Positions 1 to 5,207 of a DNA stretch of 5,510 bases are shown one piece after another. The notes below the pieces were generated by a model. The model searched no databases. It was given only the letters and a program-made list of their open reading frames with translations, and was not told where the DNA came from. The number at the start of each line of letters is the position of its first letter. Within the stretch, counting starts at the first letter, position 1. Origin of the DNA: Rickettsiales bacterium (GTDB lineage: Bacteria > Pseudomonadota > Alphaproteobacteria > Rickettsiales > Anaplasmataceae); assembly GCA_031284675.1 (NCBI GenBank), contig JAITXQ010000028.1, forward strand, positions 1 to 5,510, given 5' to 3'. Made by a program: the position numbers and the translations under genes.

Positions 1-39
1 TAATTTAAATTCTGCTGTGTATTCTCTTCTATTTGTCAT
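1..39 (-). CDS. IS3-family transposase OrfA, N-terminal 13 codons (cut by window edge)
   Basis: On the minus strand an ATG at 39-37 opens MTNRREYTAEFKL, identical to the first 13 residues of the complete OrfA at 5204-5503. The RREYTAEFK opening is typical of the HTH_Tnp_1 domain, which begins IS3 OrfA proteins and binds the element's ends. A ribosome binding site (AGAGGTG on the minus strand, at about 44-50) precedes it, as in the other copy. The rest of the gene lies left of base 1, so it is unknown whether this copy is intact. Confidence 0.85.
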   Translation of the reverse strand, partial: MTNRREYTAEFKL

Positions 40-53
40 ATTACACCTCTTTG

Positions 54-83
54 AAAAAACGTTTTATTTTACTCAAAAAACGT
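54..83. repeat. 9-bp direct repeat spanning the 21-bp IS length difference
   Basis: AAAAAACGT occurs at 54-62 and again at 75-83, a period of 21 bases. The right IS copy has this word once (ACGTTTTTT at 5181-5189) and lacks one 21-base period, so the copies differ by one event between the repeats, either slippage or recombination deletion or its reverse. Bases 56-65 also form the perfect palindrome AAAACGTTTT. Read toward the transposase, the extra bases include an in-frame TAA and a TAAAAT that could act as a -10 box. Only the length difference is directly seen; a promoter role is speculation. Confidence 0.85.
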
Positions 84-119
84 CTTAACTTTCTCTCTAC
101 TTTTTCTGGGTAAGGTCAA

Positions 120-260
120 CATGGACGTCTTTCAATTAAGGATTTAGAAAATATTACTAAAGCAAACCTTAGTACCTTAAAAAAGCACGTATCTAATCTC
201 GTAAAGAGTAATCACATTACTCAGCATGGAAAAGGCAGAGCAACTTGGTATGTAATATAG
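120..260 (+). pseudogene. C-terminal winged-helix fragment of a gene interrupted by the IS3 element
   Basis: An open frame with no start of its own runs from the IS boundary to the TAG at 258-260 and encodes about 46 residues. The order is a helix-turn-helix stretch (LSIKDLENITKANLSTLKKH), a recognition-helix-like segment, and a wing with HGKGRATWYVI at the end. That closing pattern, HGKGRxTWYxL/I, is typical of the winged-helix domain ending many Fic-family proteins and some AlbA-type DNA-binding/ATPase regulators, where it probably binds DNA. The 5' part is missing because IS3 begins immediately upstream at 118. It may lie beyond the other end of the IS, or may have been moved away by inversion. 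The parent family is a guess from the tail; the truncation is seen directly. Confidence 0.6.
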
Positions 261-261
261 A

Positions 262-281
262 GCTCAATAAACTCATTGAGC
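262..281 (+). terminator. Hairpin after the winged-helix fragment, possible terminator
   Basis: A perfect 7-base inverted repeat, GCTCAAT (262-268) and ATTGAGC (275-281), with a 6-base loop lies two bases after the stop codon of the broken upstream gene. No T tract follows (the next bases are ATCCCATG), so it is a weak candidate for an intrinsic terminator. It could instead protect the 3' end of the transcript or have no role. Confidence 0.35.
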
Positions 282-321
282 ATCCCATGAACAAATAGGC
301 AGTATAGAATATAGATCAGAA

Positions 322-350
322 GTGACAGAGCTTAAAAAAAGGCCTAATAT
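322..350 (+). promoter_or_regulatory. Candidate sigma-70 promoter for dapB-pstB
   Basis: GTGACA at 322-327 matches the -35 consensus TTGACA in 5 of 6 positions. After a 17-base spacer, TAATAT at 345-350 matches the -10 consensus in 4 of 6. Transcription would begin near 357, giving a leader of about 18 bases before the dapB ATG. The background is AT-rich, which favours chance -10 matches, so the -35 with ideal spacing is the main argument. Confidence 0.45.
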
Positions 351-374
351 TCTTAATAAACGCTAGAAAGCTTT

Positions 375-1160
375 ATGAAAATCAAAGTTGGAGTAATAGG
401 CTGCTTAGGCAGAATGGGCAAGGAAATACTCAATGAGTTAACTATAAATTCAAAAGTAGAAATAGTAGGCGCTGTTGTCCGTTTAGACAGTAAGCATATA
501 GATTCAGATATTAAACCAATTATAGCTAATATAGGAGTTAAGGTTACAAGTTCTATTAATGACGTATTTGAGTTATCCGACGTTGTAATAGATTTTACAA
601 CTAAAGAATGTATGTTAGACTGCCTTAAAGCAGCTGTAAAATTTAAAACACCGCTAGTTAGTGGCACAACTGGAATAGAAGGTATCGATTTAAAAGAGTA
701 TGCTGCTGAAGTTCCAATATTATGGTCAGCAAATATGAGTGTTGGGGTTAATGTATTACTGAAATTGGTAAAAAAAGCTGCTGAGCTTTTAGGTAATGAA
801 TATGACGTTGAAATTTGGGAAATGCATCACAACTTAAAAAAGGATTCGCCATCTGGAACAGCTATAGAACTTGGCAAAACAATTGCTAACGCTTCAAAAG
901 TGGATTTTCAACTCAATCAATATTTACATAATAGTTCAAACATAAGAAAAAAGGGGGGAATAGGTTTTGCAGTATCTCGTGGAGGTGGAGTGATAGGAGA
1001 TCATAGTGTGATGTTTGTTAATTCTGATGAACGGATAGAATTAAATCATAAAGCGATTGCTCGCACAATATTTGCTAAAGGGGCTATTCAAGCAGCAATA
1101 TGGCTATACGAAAATAAAAGAGAAACTCCAGGGCTCTATTCAATGCAGGACGTGATATGA
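375..1160 (+). CDS. dapB: 4-hydroxy-tetrahydrodipicolinate reductase (DapB)
   Basis: DapB reduces 4-hydroxy-tetrahydrodipicolinate to tetrahydrodipicolinate with NAD(P)H in the cytoplasm, a step of the diaminopimelate/lysine pathway that feeds peptidoglycan. The 261-residue protein has the normal family length. Residues 9-15 (GCLGRMG) are the glycine-rich nucleotide-binding loop of the Rossmann domain. GTTG at 97-100 and the SANMSVGVN stretch at 118-126 are the conserved hinge and nucleotide region. Residues 147-163 carry the DapB signature E-I-x-E-x-H-x3-K-x-D-x-P-S-G-T-A, with His151 and Lys155 at the places of the proposed proton donor and substrate-binding lysine. The end, GLYSMQDVI, is also typical. 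The ATG is supported by alignment of [12 protein letters not shown] with family N-termini; its ribosome binding site (AGAAAG) is weak. The stop overlaps the pstB start. Confidence 0.96.
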   Translation: MKIKVGVIGCLGRMGKEILNELTINSKVEIVGAVVRLDSKHIDSDIKPIIANIGVKVTSSINDVFELSDVVIDFTTKECMLDCLKAAVKFKTPLVSGTTGIEGIDLKEYAAEVPILWSANMSVGVNVLLKLVKKAAELLGNEYDVEIWEMHHNLKKDSPSGTAIELGKTIANASKVDFQLNQYLHNSSNIRKKGGIGFAVSRGGGVIGDHSVMFVNSDERIELNHKAIARTIFAKGAIQAAIWLYENKRETPGLYSMQDVI

Positions 1161-1915
1161 GCGATATACACGCTTTCGTTAAAAATCTAAATCTTTGGTA
1201 TGGTTCTAAACAAGTTTTATTTGATATAAATTTGAATATTTATAAGAAAAAAGTTACTACTTTTATCGGACCATCTGGGTGCGGTAAATCAACATTTTTG
1301 CGTTGTTTTAATCGTATGAATGATTATGTACCTGGATGCAAAGCTGCTGGTGAATTAGATATCGATGGGCTAGGTGATATATATTCACGCGATATGGATG
1401 TTGTGCTACTCAGAGCAAAAGTTGGTATGGTATTTCAAAAGCCAAATCCTTTTCCAAAATCAATATATGATAATGTTGCTTATGGACCAAAATTGCATGG
1501 CATGGTAAAGAATAAGCAAAAATTAGGCGAAATAGTGGAAAATAGTTTAACCAAGGTTGGCTTATGGGAAGAATTAAAAGACAGATTGCAAGATAGTGCA
1601 CTCAATTTATCCGGTGGCCAACAACAGAGACTATGCATTGCTCGCGCAATTGCAGTGAAGCCAACTATTTTGTTAATGGATGAGCCATGTTCTGCTCTTG
1701 ACCCAGTGGCAACCAGTGCAATCGAAAATCTTATACAAGAGCTGAAATTAAGATTTACTATAATTATGGTAACTCATTCAATGAAACAGGCTAAAAAGTT
1801 ATCTGATAGTGTAATTTTCTTTTATAATGGCAAGATTGTTGAATCTGGGAGCACTCAAGAAATATTCGAAAATGCTCAATCTTCCTTAACAAAGGAGTAT
1901 ATTCTGGATCATTAG
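1157..1915 (+). CDS. pstB: Phosphate ABC transporter ATP-binding protein PstB
   Basis: PstB hydrolyses ATP to drive high-affinity phosphate import through the PstA-PstC channel on the inner membrane. All ABC ATPase motifs are present: Walker [10 protein letters not shown] (38-46), Q-loop Gln94 within the PstB-typical FQKPNPFP, signature LSGGQQQR (151-158), Walker B ILLMDEP (171-177), D-loop SALD (179-182) and switch His207. The CNRMND-like FNRMND (51-56) and the Q-loop context point to PstB rather than a generic ABC ATPase. At 252 residues it is close to normal, though it ends in KEYILDH and I do not see the usual family C-terminal tail. The ATG overlaps the dapB stop as ATGA, with AGGA at 1147-1150 as ribosome binding site, so coupled translation is likely. 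No pstS, pstC, pstA or phoU is adjacent; partners would be encoded elsewhere. Confidence 0.94.
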   Translation: MSDIHAFVKNLNLWYGSKQVLFDINLNIYKKKVTTFIGPSGCGKSTFLRCFNRMNDYVPGCKAAGELDIDGLGDIYSRDMDVVLLRAKVGMVFQKPNPFPKSIYDNVAYGPKLHGMVKNKQKLGEIVENSLTKVGLWEELKDRLQDSALNLSGGQQQRLCIARAIAVKPTILLMDEPCSALDPVATSAIENLIQELKLRFTIIMVTHSMKQAKKLSDSVIFFYNGKIVESGSTQEIFENAQSSLTKEYILDH

Positions 1916-2027
1916 GATTACCATTTCTGTCATCCTGTGGCTTCTGTACAAACTTCCTGCGTTGTGGTAGACTTCTCATAATAGTCCAAATGAGGTAAGA
2001 TATGGATTTGTAGTAGTAAGGGTAAGT

Positions 2028-2151
2028 ATGCCAGCAGCCGTATAGTTATGATTTAAGGAAAAAAGCAATGGAAGCTTTGGATGAAGGAGAAAGTAGATAC
2101 CGTCTTGTTAGTCAACAAGAAAATTACAAAATAAGACAATATTTCATATAA
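2028..2151 (+). pseudogene. IS630-type transposase N-terminal remnant, frameshifted
   Basis: ATG at 2028 opens MPAA. After one extra base (G2040) the frame continues as YSYDLRKKAMEALDEGES and on to a TAA at 2149-2151. M-P-x-x-Y-S-x-D-L-R-x-K-A-x-E-A-x-D-x-G-E is the usual start of IS630/Tc1-type transposases, including those common in Wolbachia, where it begins the helix-turn-helix DNA-binding domain. About 40 residues are recognisable; the residues after SRYRLVSQQ lose the expected helix-turn-helix continuation, and no DDE catalytic region follows. The preceding CATAATAGTCCAAATGAGG may contain the old element end, but no matching opposite end was seen. It is a dead fragment. Confidence 0.62.
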
Positions 2152-2181
2152 GGTGATAGGTTGAATATATAAGTGAGGCTA

Positions 2182-2271
2182 ATGCAATATAGACCTCGTA
2201 AAGGAGTCCATGTGAAAACAGTAGACTTGAAAATTTACTTTAGTTTTTTCTATGCTTTGATATATAATTAG
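2182..2271 (+). CDS. Possible small ORF with strong ribosome binding site (doubtful)
   Basis: ATG at 2182 opens a 29-codon frame ending at TAG 2269-2271; an internal in-frame GTG at 2212 would give 19 residues, MKTVDLKIYFSFFYALIYN. The GTG is preceded by AAGGAG at 2201-2206 with a 5-base gap, as good a Shine-Dalgarno sequence as any in the window, and the ATG by GAGG at 2175-2178. The product would be short and hydrophobic at its end. It overlaps the candidate yebC promoter and I recognise no family, so it may be a relic or chance. It stops 18 bases before yebC. Confidence 0.2.
   Translation: MQYRPRKGVHVKTVDLKIYFSFFYALIYN
2239..2268 (+). promoter_or_regulatory. Candidate promoter for the yebC operon
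   Basis: A perfect -10 box, TATAAT, lies at 2263-2268, and TTTAGT at 2239-2244 can serve as a -35 with an 18-base spacer (a weak match). Transcription would begin near 2275, about 15 bases before the yebC ATG. The perfect -10 directly upstream of the first gene of a closely packed unit supports the call; the region is very AT-rich, which weakens it. Confidence 0.4.
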
Positions 2272-2289
2272 GTTTTTAACTATTTGAAT

Positions 2290-3021
2290 ATGGCTGGTCA
2301 TTCACAATTTTCAAATATAAAACACCGAAAAGGTGCTCAGGATGAAAAGCGTTCTCAAAAATTTACAAAGCTCATTAGAGAAATAACAGTTGCTGCAAAG
2401 CAAGGGCTGCCTGATTCTGCACGCCTTCGCTCTGCTATATTTGCTGCACGTAAAGAAAATCTGCCAAAAGATAAAATAGAAATAGCAATAAAAAATGCAG
2501 CTGGTAATGTTGCTGGAGAAAATTACGAGGAAATACAATATGAAGGCCATGGACCTTCCGGCACTGCACTCATTGTTCATGCCTTGACGAATAATCGCAA
2601 TCGCACTGCTTCTGAGGTGCGTTATATCTTTTCTCGCAAAGGTGGAAATTTGGGAGAAACAGGAAGCGTTAATTATCTTTTCGATCATGTGGGATTAATC
2701 GTTTATAAAGCAGAAGGTGTGAATTTTGACGATTTATTTGATTATGGAATCGAGTTAGAAGTATTGAATGTTGAGGAAAATAACTCAGAGGGATTGTATG
2801 TTATAACCTGTGAAGTAAAAGATTTTGGTAAAGTACGCGATGCTTTTTATGCAAAATTCGGAGAACCAGAACTTGCTCATCTTTCATGGCAGCCAAAAGA
2901 TCTAATTGAAATTAATAATAAAGAACTGATTGAGAAATTATCTGCATTGGTTGAAGAGCTAGAAGATAATGATGATGTGCAGTACGTGGAAGGCAATTTT
3001 ACTTTTATCGATGTTGCTTAA
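2290..3021 (+). CDS. yebC: YebC/PmpR/TACO1-family protein
   Basis: The 243-residue product belongs to the YebC family, long annotated as a transcriptional regulator and more recently linked to translation, where bacterial and mitochondrial (TACO1) members help ribosomes pass proline-rich stalls. It opens MAGHSQFSNIKHRKGAQD, the family N-terminus, and has the central block GHGPSGTALIVHALTNNRNR followed by FSRKGGNLGETGSV, also diagnostic. The length is normal. An upstream in-frame TTG at 2284 adds only two residues; ATG 2290 is chosen because family members begin MAGHS. No clear Shine-Dalgarno precedes it, and the leader would be short. In other bacteria yebC often sits by ruvC; here it heads a unit with an M23 peptidase and an SPFH protein. 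The C-terminal VQYVEGNFTF-type ending is intact. Confidence 0.95.
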   Translation: MAGHSQFSNIKHRKGAQDEKRSQKFTKLIREITVAAKQGLPDSARLRSAIFAARKENLPKDKIEIAIKNAAGNVAGENYEEIQYEGHGPSGTALIVHALTNNRNRTASEVRYIFSRKGGNLGETGSVNYLFDHVGLIVYKAEGVNFDDLFDYGIELEVLNVEENNSEGLYVITCEVKDFGKVRDAFYAKFGEPELAHLSWQPKDLIEINNKELIEKLSALVEELEDNDDVQYVEGNFTFIDVA

Positions 3022-3024
3022 GTT

Positions 3025-3909
3025 ATGAAGCTGATCATATTTGTACTGCTTTGTATTTTACCAATATTTAATGTACATGCCTTTAAAACGTCAGATATTA
3101 ATAAAGAGACTTTATTAATATCCAGCGACATAAAATCTTCCTTCTTTGCCACAGGAATTGGGCAAGGTTTGGCACCAAATACAGTGATGAAATTAATCAA
3201 CATATATAAAGGTTTCGGCATAGATTTTAAAAAAGACATTGTGCCGAAAAGTAAATTAGAAGTTCTTTTTGAGAGATCTTCAAATAATCAGAAGGCTGAA
3301 GAAAAAATTTTATATACTTCACTGACAATAAACAAAAAAGCTATTAGTTTATATCATTATAAATCACAAGACGGCAAGGAAGGGTATTTTAATAAAGAAG
3401 GAGTAAGCTTAAAAAATGGCGAAATTTTTATAAATCCTTTACATGGAGATTATCGTATATCTTCAAAATTTGGTAATAGAAAGCATCCTATTCGCGGTAA
3501 AATTGCTTTTCACAAAGGAGTAGATTATGCAGCTAAACTTGGCACTCCCATATACGCTGCTGCAGATGGTGTGATAGAATATATAGGAAATAACGGAGGA
3601 TACGGTAAGTACATCAAAATAAAACACAAAAATGAGTATTCAACCTGTTACGCACATATAAGTAAATTTAATAGCGATGTAAAGTTAGGCTCTAAAGTAA
3701 AGCAGGGACAAGTCATCGCTTATGTTGGTAGCACTGGTGTTGCAACAGGACCTCATTTACATTATGAAGTTATATATCATGATAAACACATTGATCCGCT
3801 TACAATAGCGCATAAAAACGAAGCTAAGTTGCTTGATCATGAATTAAGAGAGTTTAAACTATTTGTAAATAAGATCGATAAAACGATCAATAAAAAAGGG
3901 TTCAATTGA
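3025..3909 (+). CDS. Secreted M23-family peptidoglycan endopeptidase
   Basis: This 294-residue protein should be exported and cut peptide cross-links of peptidoglycan in the periplasm. Residues 1-19 form a signal peptide: MK, then a hydrophobic stretch, then VHA before Phe20. Residues ~30-85 (from LISSDIKSSFFATGIGQGL to KLEVLFE) resemble the OapA-like N-domain of the E. coli MepM group, including the IDFKKDI motif. The M23 (LytM) domain spans ~138-258: HxxxD at His163/Asp167, His211 in CYAH, and HLH at 244-246, so all zinc and catalytic residues are present and activity is expected. I see no LysM repeat and no long coiled coil, so activity rather than regulation (as in EnvC/NlpD) is favoured. 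It begins 3 bases after the yebC stop and overlaps the next gene, so co-expression is likely. With dapB nearby it fits cell-wall upkeep during division. Confidence 0.92.
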   Translation: MKLIIFVLLCILPIFNVHAFKTSDINKETLLISSDIKSSFFATGIGQGLAPNTVMKLINIYKGFGIDFKKDIVPKSKLEVLFERSSNNQKAEEKILYTSLTINKKAISLYHYKSQDGKEGYFNKEGVSLKNGEIFINPLHGDYRISSKFGNRKHPIRGKIAFHKGVDYAAKLGTPIYAAADGVIEYIGNNGGYGKYIKIKHKNEYSTCYAHISKFNSDVKLGSKVKQGQVIAYVGSTGVATGPHLHYEVIYHDKHIDPLTIAHKNEAKLLDHELREFKLFVNKIDKTINKKGFN

Positions 3910-4772
3910 AAAAGAAATTTAAAGACAATATGGATAAGAATACGATAAACGATAGAAAATTAACTCAGCTCAGTTTATTTCCTGCATTAATATTAGGATT
4001 AGTTTTGTTGATATTTTCTGTAACCTATGACAGTACAATTGTGTTGGGAATAGCTGCTATTTCAATGTTGGTTTTTTCTCAAGGGTTTTTTATCAATCAT
4101 CCTAATGAAGCAAGAGTGATAGAATTTTTTGGTCATTATATTGGAACTTATTTTAAACCAGGAATGTTTATCACAATCCCATTTACAAACAAACATGTCA
4201 TTTCTCTAAAATTTCAAAATATCAACACAGAAAAAATAAAAGTGAATGATGCAAATGGAAGTCCAATAGAGATTTCTGCAGTAATTGTTTGGAGAGTAAA
4301 CAGCCCTGCAAAGGCGTATTATAATGTTAACAACTATCAAGAATTTGTTTTTGTGCAAAGTGACTCAGTAATAAGAGAGTTGGCAAGCAATTATCCGTAT
4401 GACAGCGAAAGCGATGAGGAGTCTTTACGTAAAAATTCTGATAAAATTTCAGATGAATTGCGGTCAATGTTACAACAAAGATTAGATATTGCGGGAATTG
4501 AAATTACGGAAGCAAGAATATCACACTTAGCATACGCATCGGAAATTGCGCAAGCGATGCTAAAACGCCAACAAGCACATGCTATCACCTCTGCAAGAAA
4601 GCATATAGTGCAAAATGCAATAGTCATTGTTGAGGAAATAATAGCTCATTTCGAAAAAAATAAAAGCATACAATTGAATGGAAAGCAAAAGGTTCAATTG
4701 ATAAATAATCTGCTAGTTGCACTAATCTCTGAGCAAGATGCACAACCAACGATTAGCTTGGATAATAATTAG
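3906..4772 (+). CDS. SPFH (stomatin/prohibitin-type) membrane protein
   Basis: The product is an inner-membrane protein with two hydrophobic segments (about 22-40 and 45-63) and an SPFH domain from ~64 to ~235. Family-typical features are NHPNEARVIEFFGHYIGT leading into KPGMFITIPF (84-93), then IEISAVIVWRV (121-131), DSVIRELA (153-160) and the amphipathic DIAGIEITEARISHLAYASEIAQAMLKRQQ region (the last part often coiled-coil and used in oligomer rings). SPFH proteins form large membrane assemblies and often scaffold or modulate proteases; the partner here is unknown. The TTG at 3906 overlaps the upstream stop (TTGA) and has AAGGG at 3896-3900, 5 bases away. The in-frame ATG at 3930, eight codons later, has a poorer site and is the alternative start (280 residues). 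Position behind an M23 peptidase suggests, without proof, an envelope role. No NfeD-like protease gene follows. Confidence 0.86.
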   Translation: MKKKFKDNMDKNTINDRKLTQLSLFPALILGLVLLIFSVTYDSTIVLGIAAISMLVFSQGFFINHPNEARVIEFFGHYIGTYFKPGMFITIPFTNKHVISLKFQNINTEKIKVNDANGSPIEISAVIVWRVNSPAKAYYNVNNYQEFVFVQSDSVIRELASNYPYDSESDEESLRKNSDKISDELRSMLQQRLDIAGIEITEARISHLAYASEIAQAMLKRQQAHAITSARKHIVQNAIVIVEEIIAHFEKNKSIQLNGKQKVQLINNLLVALISEQDAQPTISLDNN

Positions 4773-4781
4773 CATAAAAGC

Positions 4782-4810
4782 CCAACGAGTGTTGGTCGTT
4801 TTAATTTTTT
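4782..4810 (+). terminator. Intrinsic terminator of the yebC-M23-SPFH unit
   Basis: CCAAC (4782-4786) and GTTGG (4791-4795) pair around a 4-base GAGT loop, 9 bases after the SPFH stop, and are followed by TCGTTTTAATTTTTT. An alternative fold pairs AACGA (4784-4788) with TCGTT (4796-4800) nearer the T tract. The stem is short, as is usual in AT-rich genomes. Its place between the operon and the riboswitch implies that the riboswitch gene has its own promoter. Confidence 0.65.
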
Positions 4811-4836
4811 GATGATAGACTAAATGATGTTATATG

Positions 4837-4914
4837 TACGTTAGGGGTGCCCTAAAAAAGCTGAGAGTATTAACCCTTTGAACCTGATATTGTTAGCAAG
4901 CGTAGGAAGATGTA
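4837..4914 (+). promoter_or_regulatory. TPP riboswitch (THI element)
   Basis: The conserved blocks of the thiamine pyrophosphate aptamer occur in order: GGGGTGCC (4844-4851), GCTGAGA (4860-4866), ACCCTTTGAACCTGAT (4873-4888) and AGCGTAGGAAG (4899-4909). GGGT 4845-4848 pairs with ACCC 4873-4876 as P2. P1 can form between 4837-4842 and 4909-4914 with G-U pairs, ending on the A of the downstream ATG. The P3 arm is very small: only GC/GC with a CCTAAAAAA loop. AGGAAG (4904-4909), part of the aptamer's conserved 3' strand, is also the Shine-Dalgarno of the transporter, so binding of TPP would be expected to hide it and block translation. No separate terminator or expression platform is seen between aptamer and gene, consistent with translational control. 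Confidence 0.95.
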
Positions 4915-5207
4915 TGCACATAAATATTGAAGAATGCTTTGGTTTCATTGCGTTAATTACATCTCTAATTGGGTTATTACCTCAAGTGTATAAAGCATAC
5001 GTCACTAAACTTACTCGCGATGTATCGATGCTGATGTTAGTGAACTACCTTACTTGTTCATTATCTTGGATTGGCTATGGTTTTTACCAGGGCTCAATTT
5101 TTGTGGTGCTTAGCAATATTGCTGGATTAGTGGTTAGTATAACATTGACCTTACCCAGAAAAAGTAGAGAGAAAGTTAAGACGTTTTTTCAAAGAGGTGT
5201 AATATGA
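4914..5207 (+). CDS. SemiSWEET/PQ-loop transporter, probably for thiamine, with IS-encoded C-terminus
   Basis: The 97-residue product is a three-helix half-transporter of the SemiSWEET (MtN3/PQ-loop) type, which works as a homodimer in the inner membrane. Helices are about 8-27, 38-57 and 61-79. Pro23-Gln24 (LLPQVYK) is the PQ motif. Trp52 in SWIGYG and Asn68 in LSNIAG sit 16 residues apart, the arrangement of the pocket Trp/Asn pair known from characterised SemiSWEETs. Those move sugars, but the TPP riboswitch in front points to thiamine or a precursor as cargo. ATG 4914 is chosen because AGGAAG lies 4 bases upstream; a TTG at 4878 in the same frame lies inside the aptamer and is unlikely. 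The IS3 element begins at 5146, so residues from about 78 on (TLPRKSREKVKTFFQRGVI) are IS-derived. The stop overlaps the orfA ATG. Helix 3 is nearly complete, so the protein may still work. Confidence 0.85.
   Translation: MHINIEECFGFIALITSLIGLLPQVYKAYVTKLTRDVSMLMLVNYLTCSLSWIGYGFYQGSIFVVLSNIAGLVVSITLTLPRKSREKVKTFFQRGVI
5193..5207 (+). promoter_or_regulatory. orfA ribosome binding site and ATGA coupling junction
   Basis: AGAGGTG at 5193-5199 is a strong Shine-Dalgarno 4-6 bases before the orfA ATG at 5204. The transporter frame runs through it and ends in TGA at 5205-5207, sharing ATGA with orfA. Ribosomes finishing the transporter could restart on orfA. The same site exists in the left copy, but there an in-frame TAA in the extra 21 bases stops the equivalent frame earlier. 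Confidence 0.75.

Larger units (their letters stand above)
1..118 (-). mobile_element. IS3-family insertion sequence, 5' end only (left copy)
   Basis: This is the reverse complement of the first bases of the element seen again at 5146 onward. The two match base for base over the shared part except for 21 additional bases here. The outer end at 118 reads, on the minus strand, TGACCTTACCCAGAAAAAG, which resembles the left terminal inverted repeat of IS3-group elements as I remember them (TG at the tip, then a TTACCCAG-like stretch). Transcription of its transposase runs leftward out of the window, so only the terminal repeat, leader and first 13 codons of orfA are visible. The end is set at 118 because similarity between the two copies stops there. 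The other end and its target duplication lie outside the window. Confidence 0.88.
1916..2283. other. Gene-poor stretch between pstB and yebC
   Basis: No intact gene of recognisable family occurs in these 368 bases. They hold the frameshifted IS630-type transposase start (2028-2151), a short ORF of doubtful status (2182-2271) and a promoter candidate before yebC. The first ~110 bases after pstB show nothing I can name and no convincing terminator hairpin. The whole looks like decaying mobile-element sequence. Confidence 0.7.

Noticed and set aside
303..310. TATAGAAT as -10 box for dapB
   Set aside because: No acceptable -35 lies at 15-19 bases upstream; the GTGACA/TAATAT pair at 322-350 fits better.
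353..667. Minus-strand open frame of about 104 codons opposite dapB
   Set aside because: It lies wholly over the well-supported dapB gene, resembles no known family and has low-complexity composition from antisense of coding sequence.
1791..1979. Minus-strand frame across the pstB end and the following gap
   Set aside because: Most of it is antisense to pstB; the [10 protein letters not shown] part reminded me of decayed intergenic repeats but could not be tied to any gene.
2311..2688. Minus-strand open frame of about 125 codons opposite yebC
   Set aside because: Antisense to a clear YebC coding region, cysteine- and isoleucine-rich as expected for a shadow frame, with no family match I recognise.
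4809..4836. TTGATG and TATATG as promoter of the riboswitch transcript
   Set aside because: Start of transcription would fall near 4843, after the 5' strand of P1, so the aptamer would be incomplete; another overlapping choice (TTGGTC and TAGACT) is too weak to list.
4878..4913. Upstream TTG start for the SemiSWEET gene
   Set aside because: It lies inside the conserved core of the TPP aptamer, has no ribosome binding site, and the added residues are simply the translated riboswitch; ATG 4914 has AGGAAG in front.
119..5145. Matching ACAT at both inner IS junctions read as a target duplication of one large transposon
   Set aside because: A duplication would flank the outside of the unit, not its inner edges; four bases can match by chance, so it is only mentioned as an observation.
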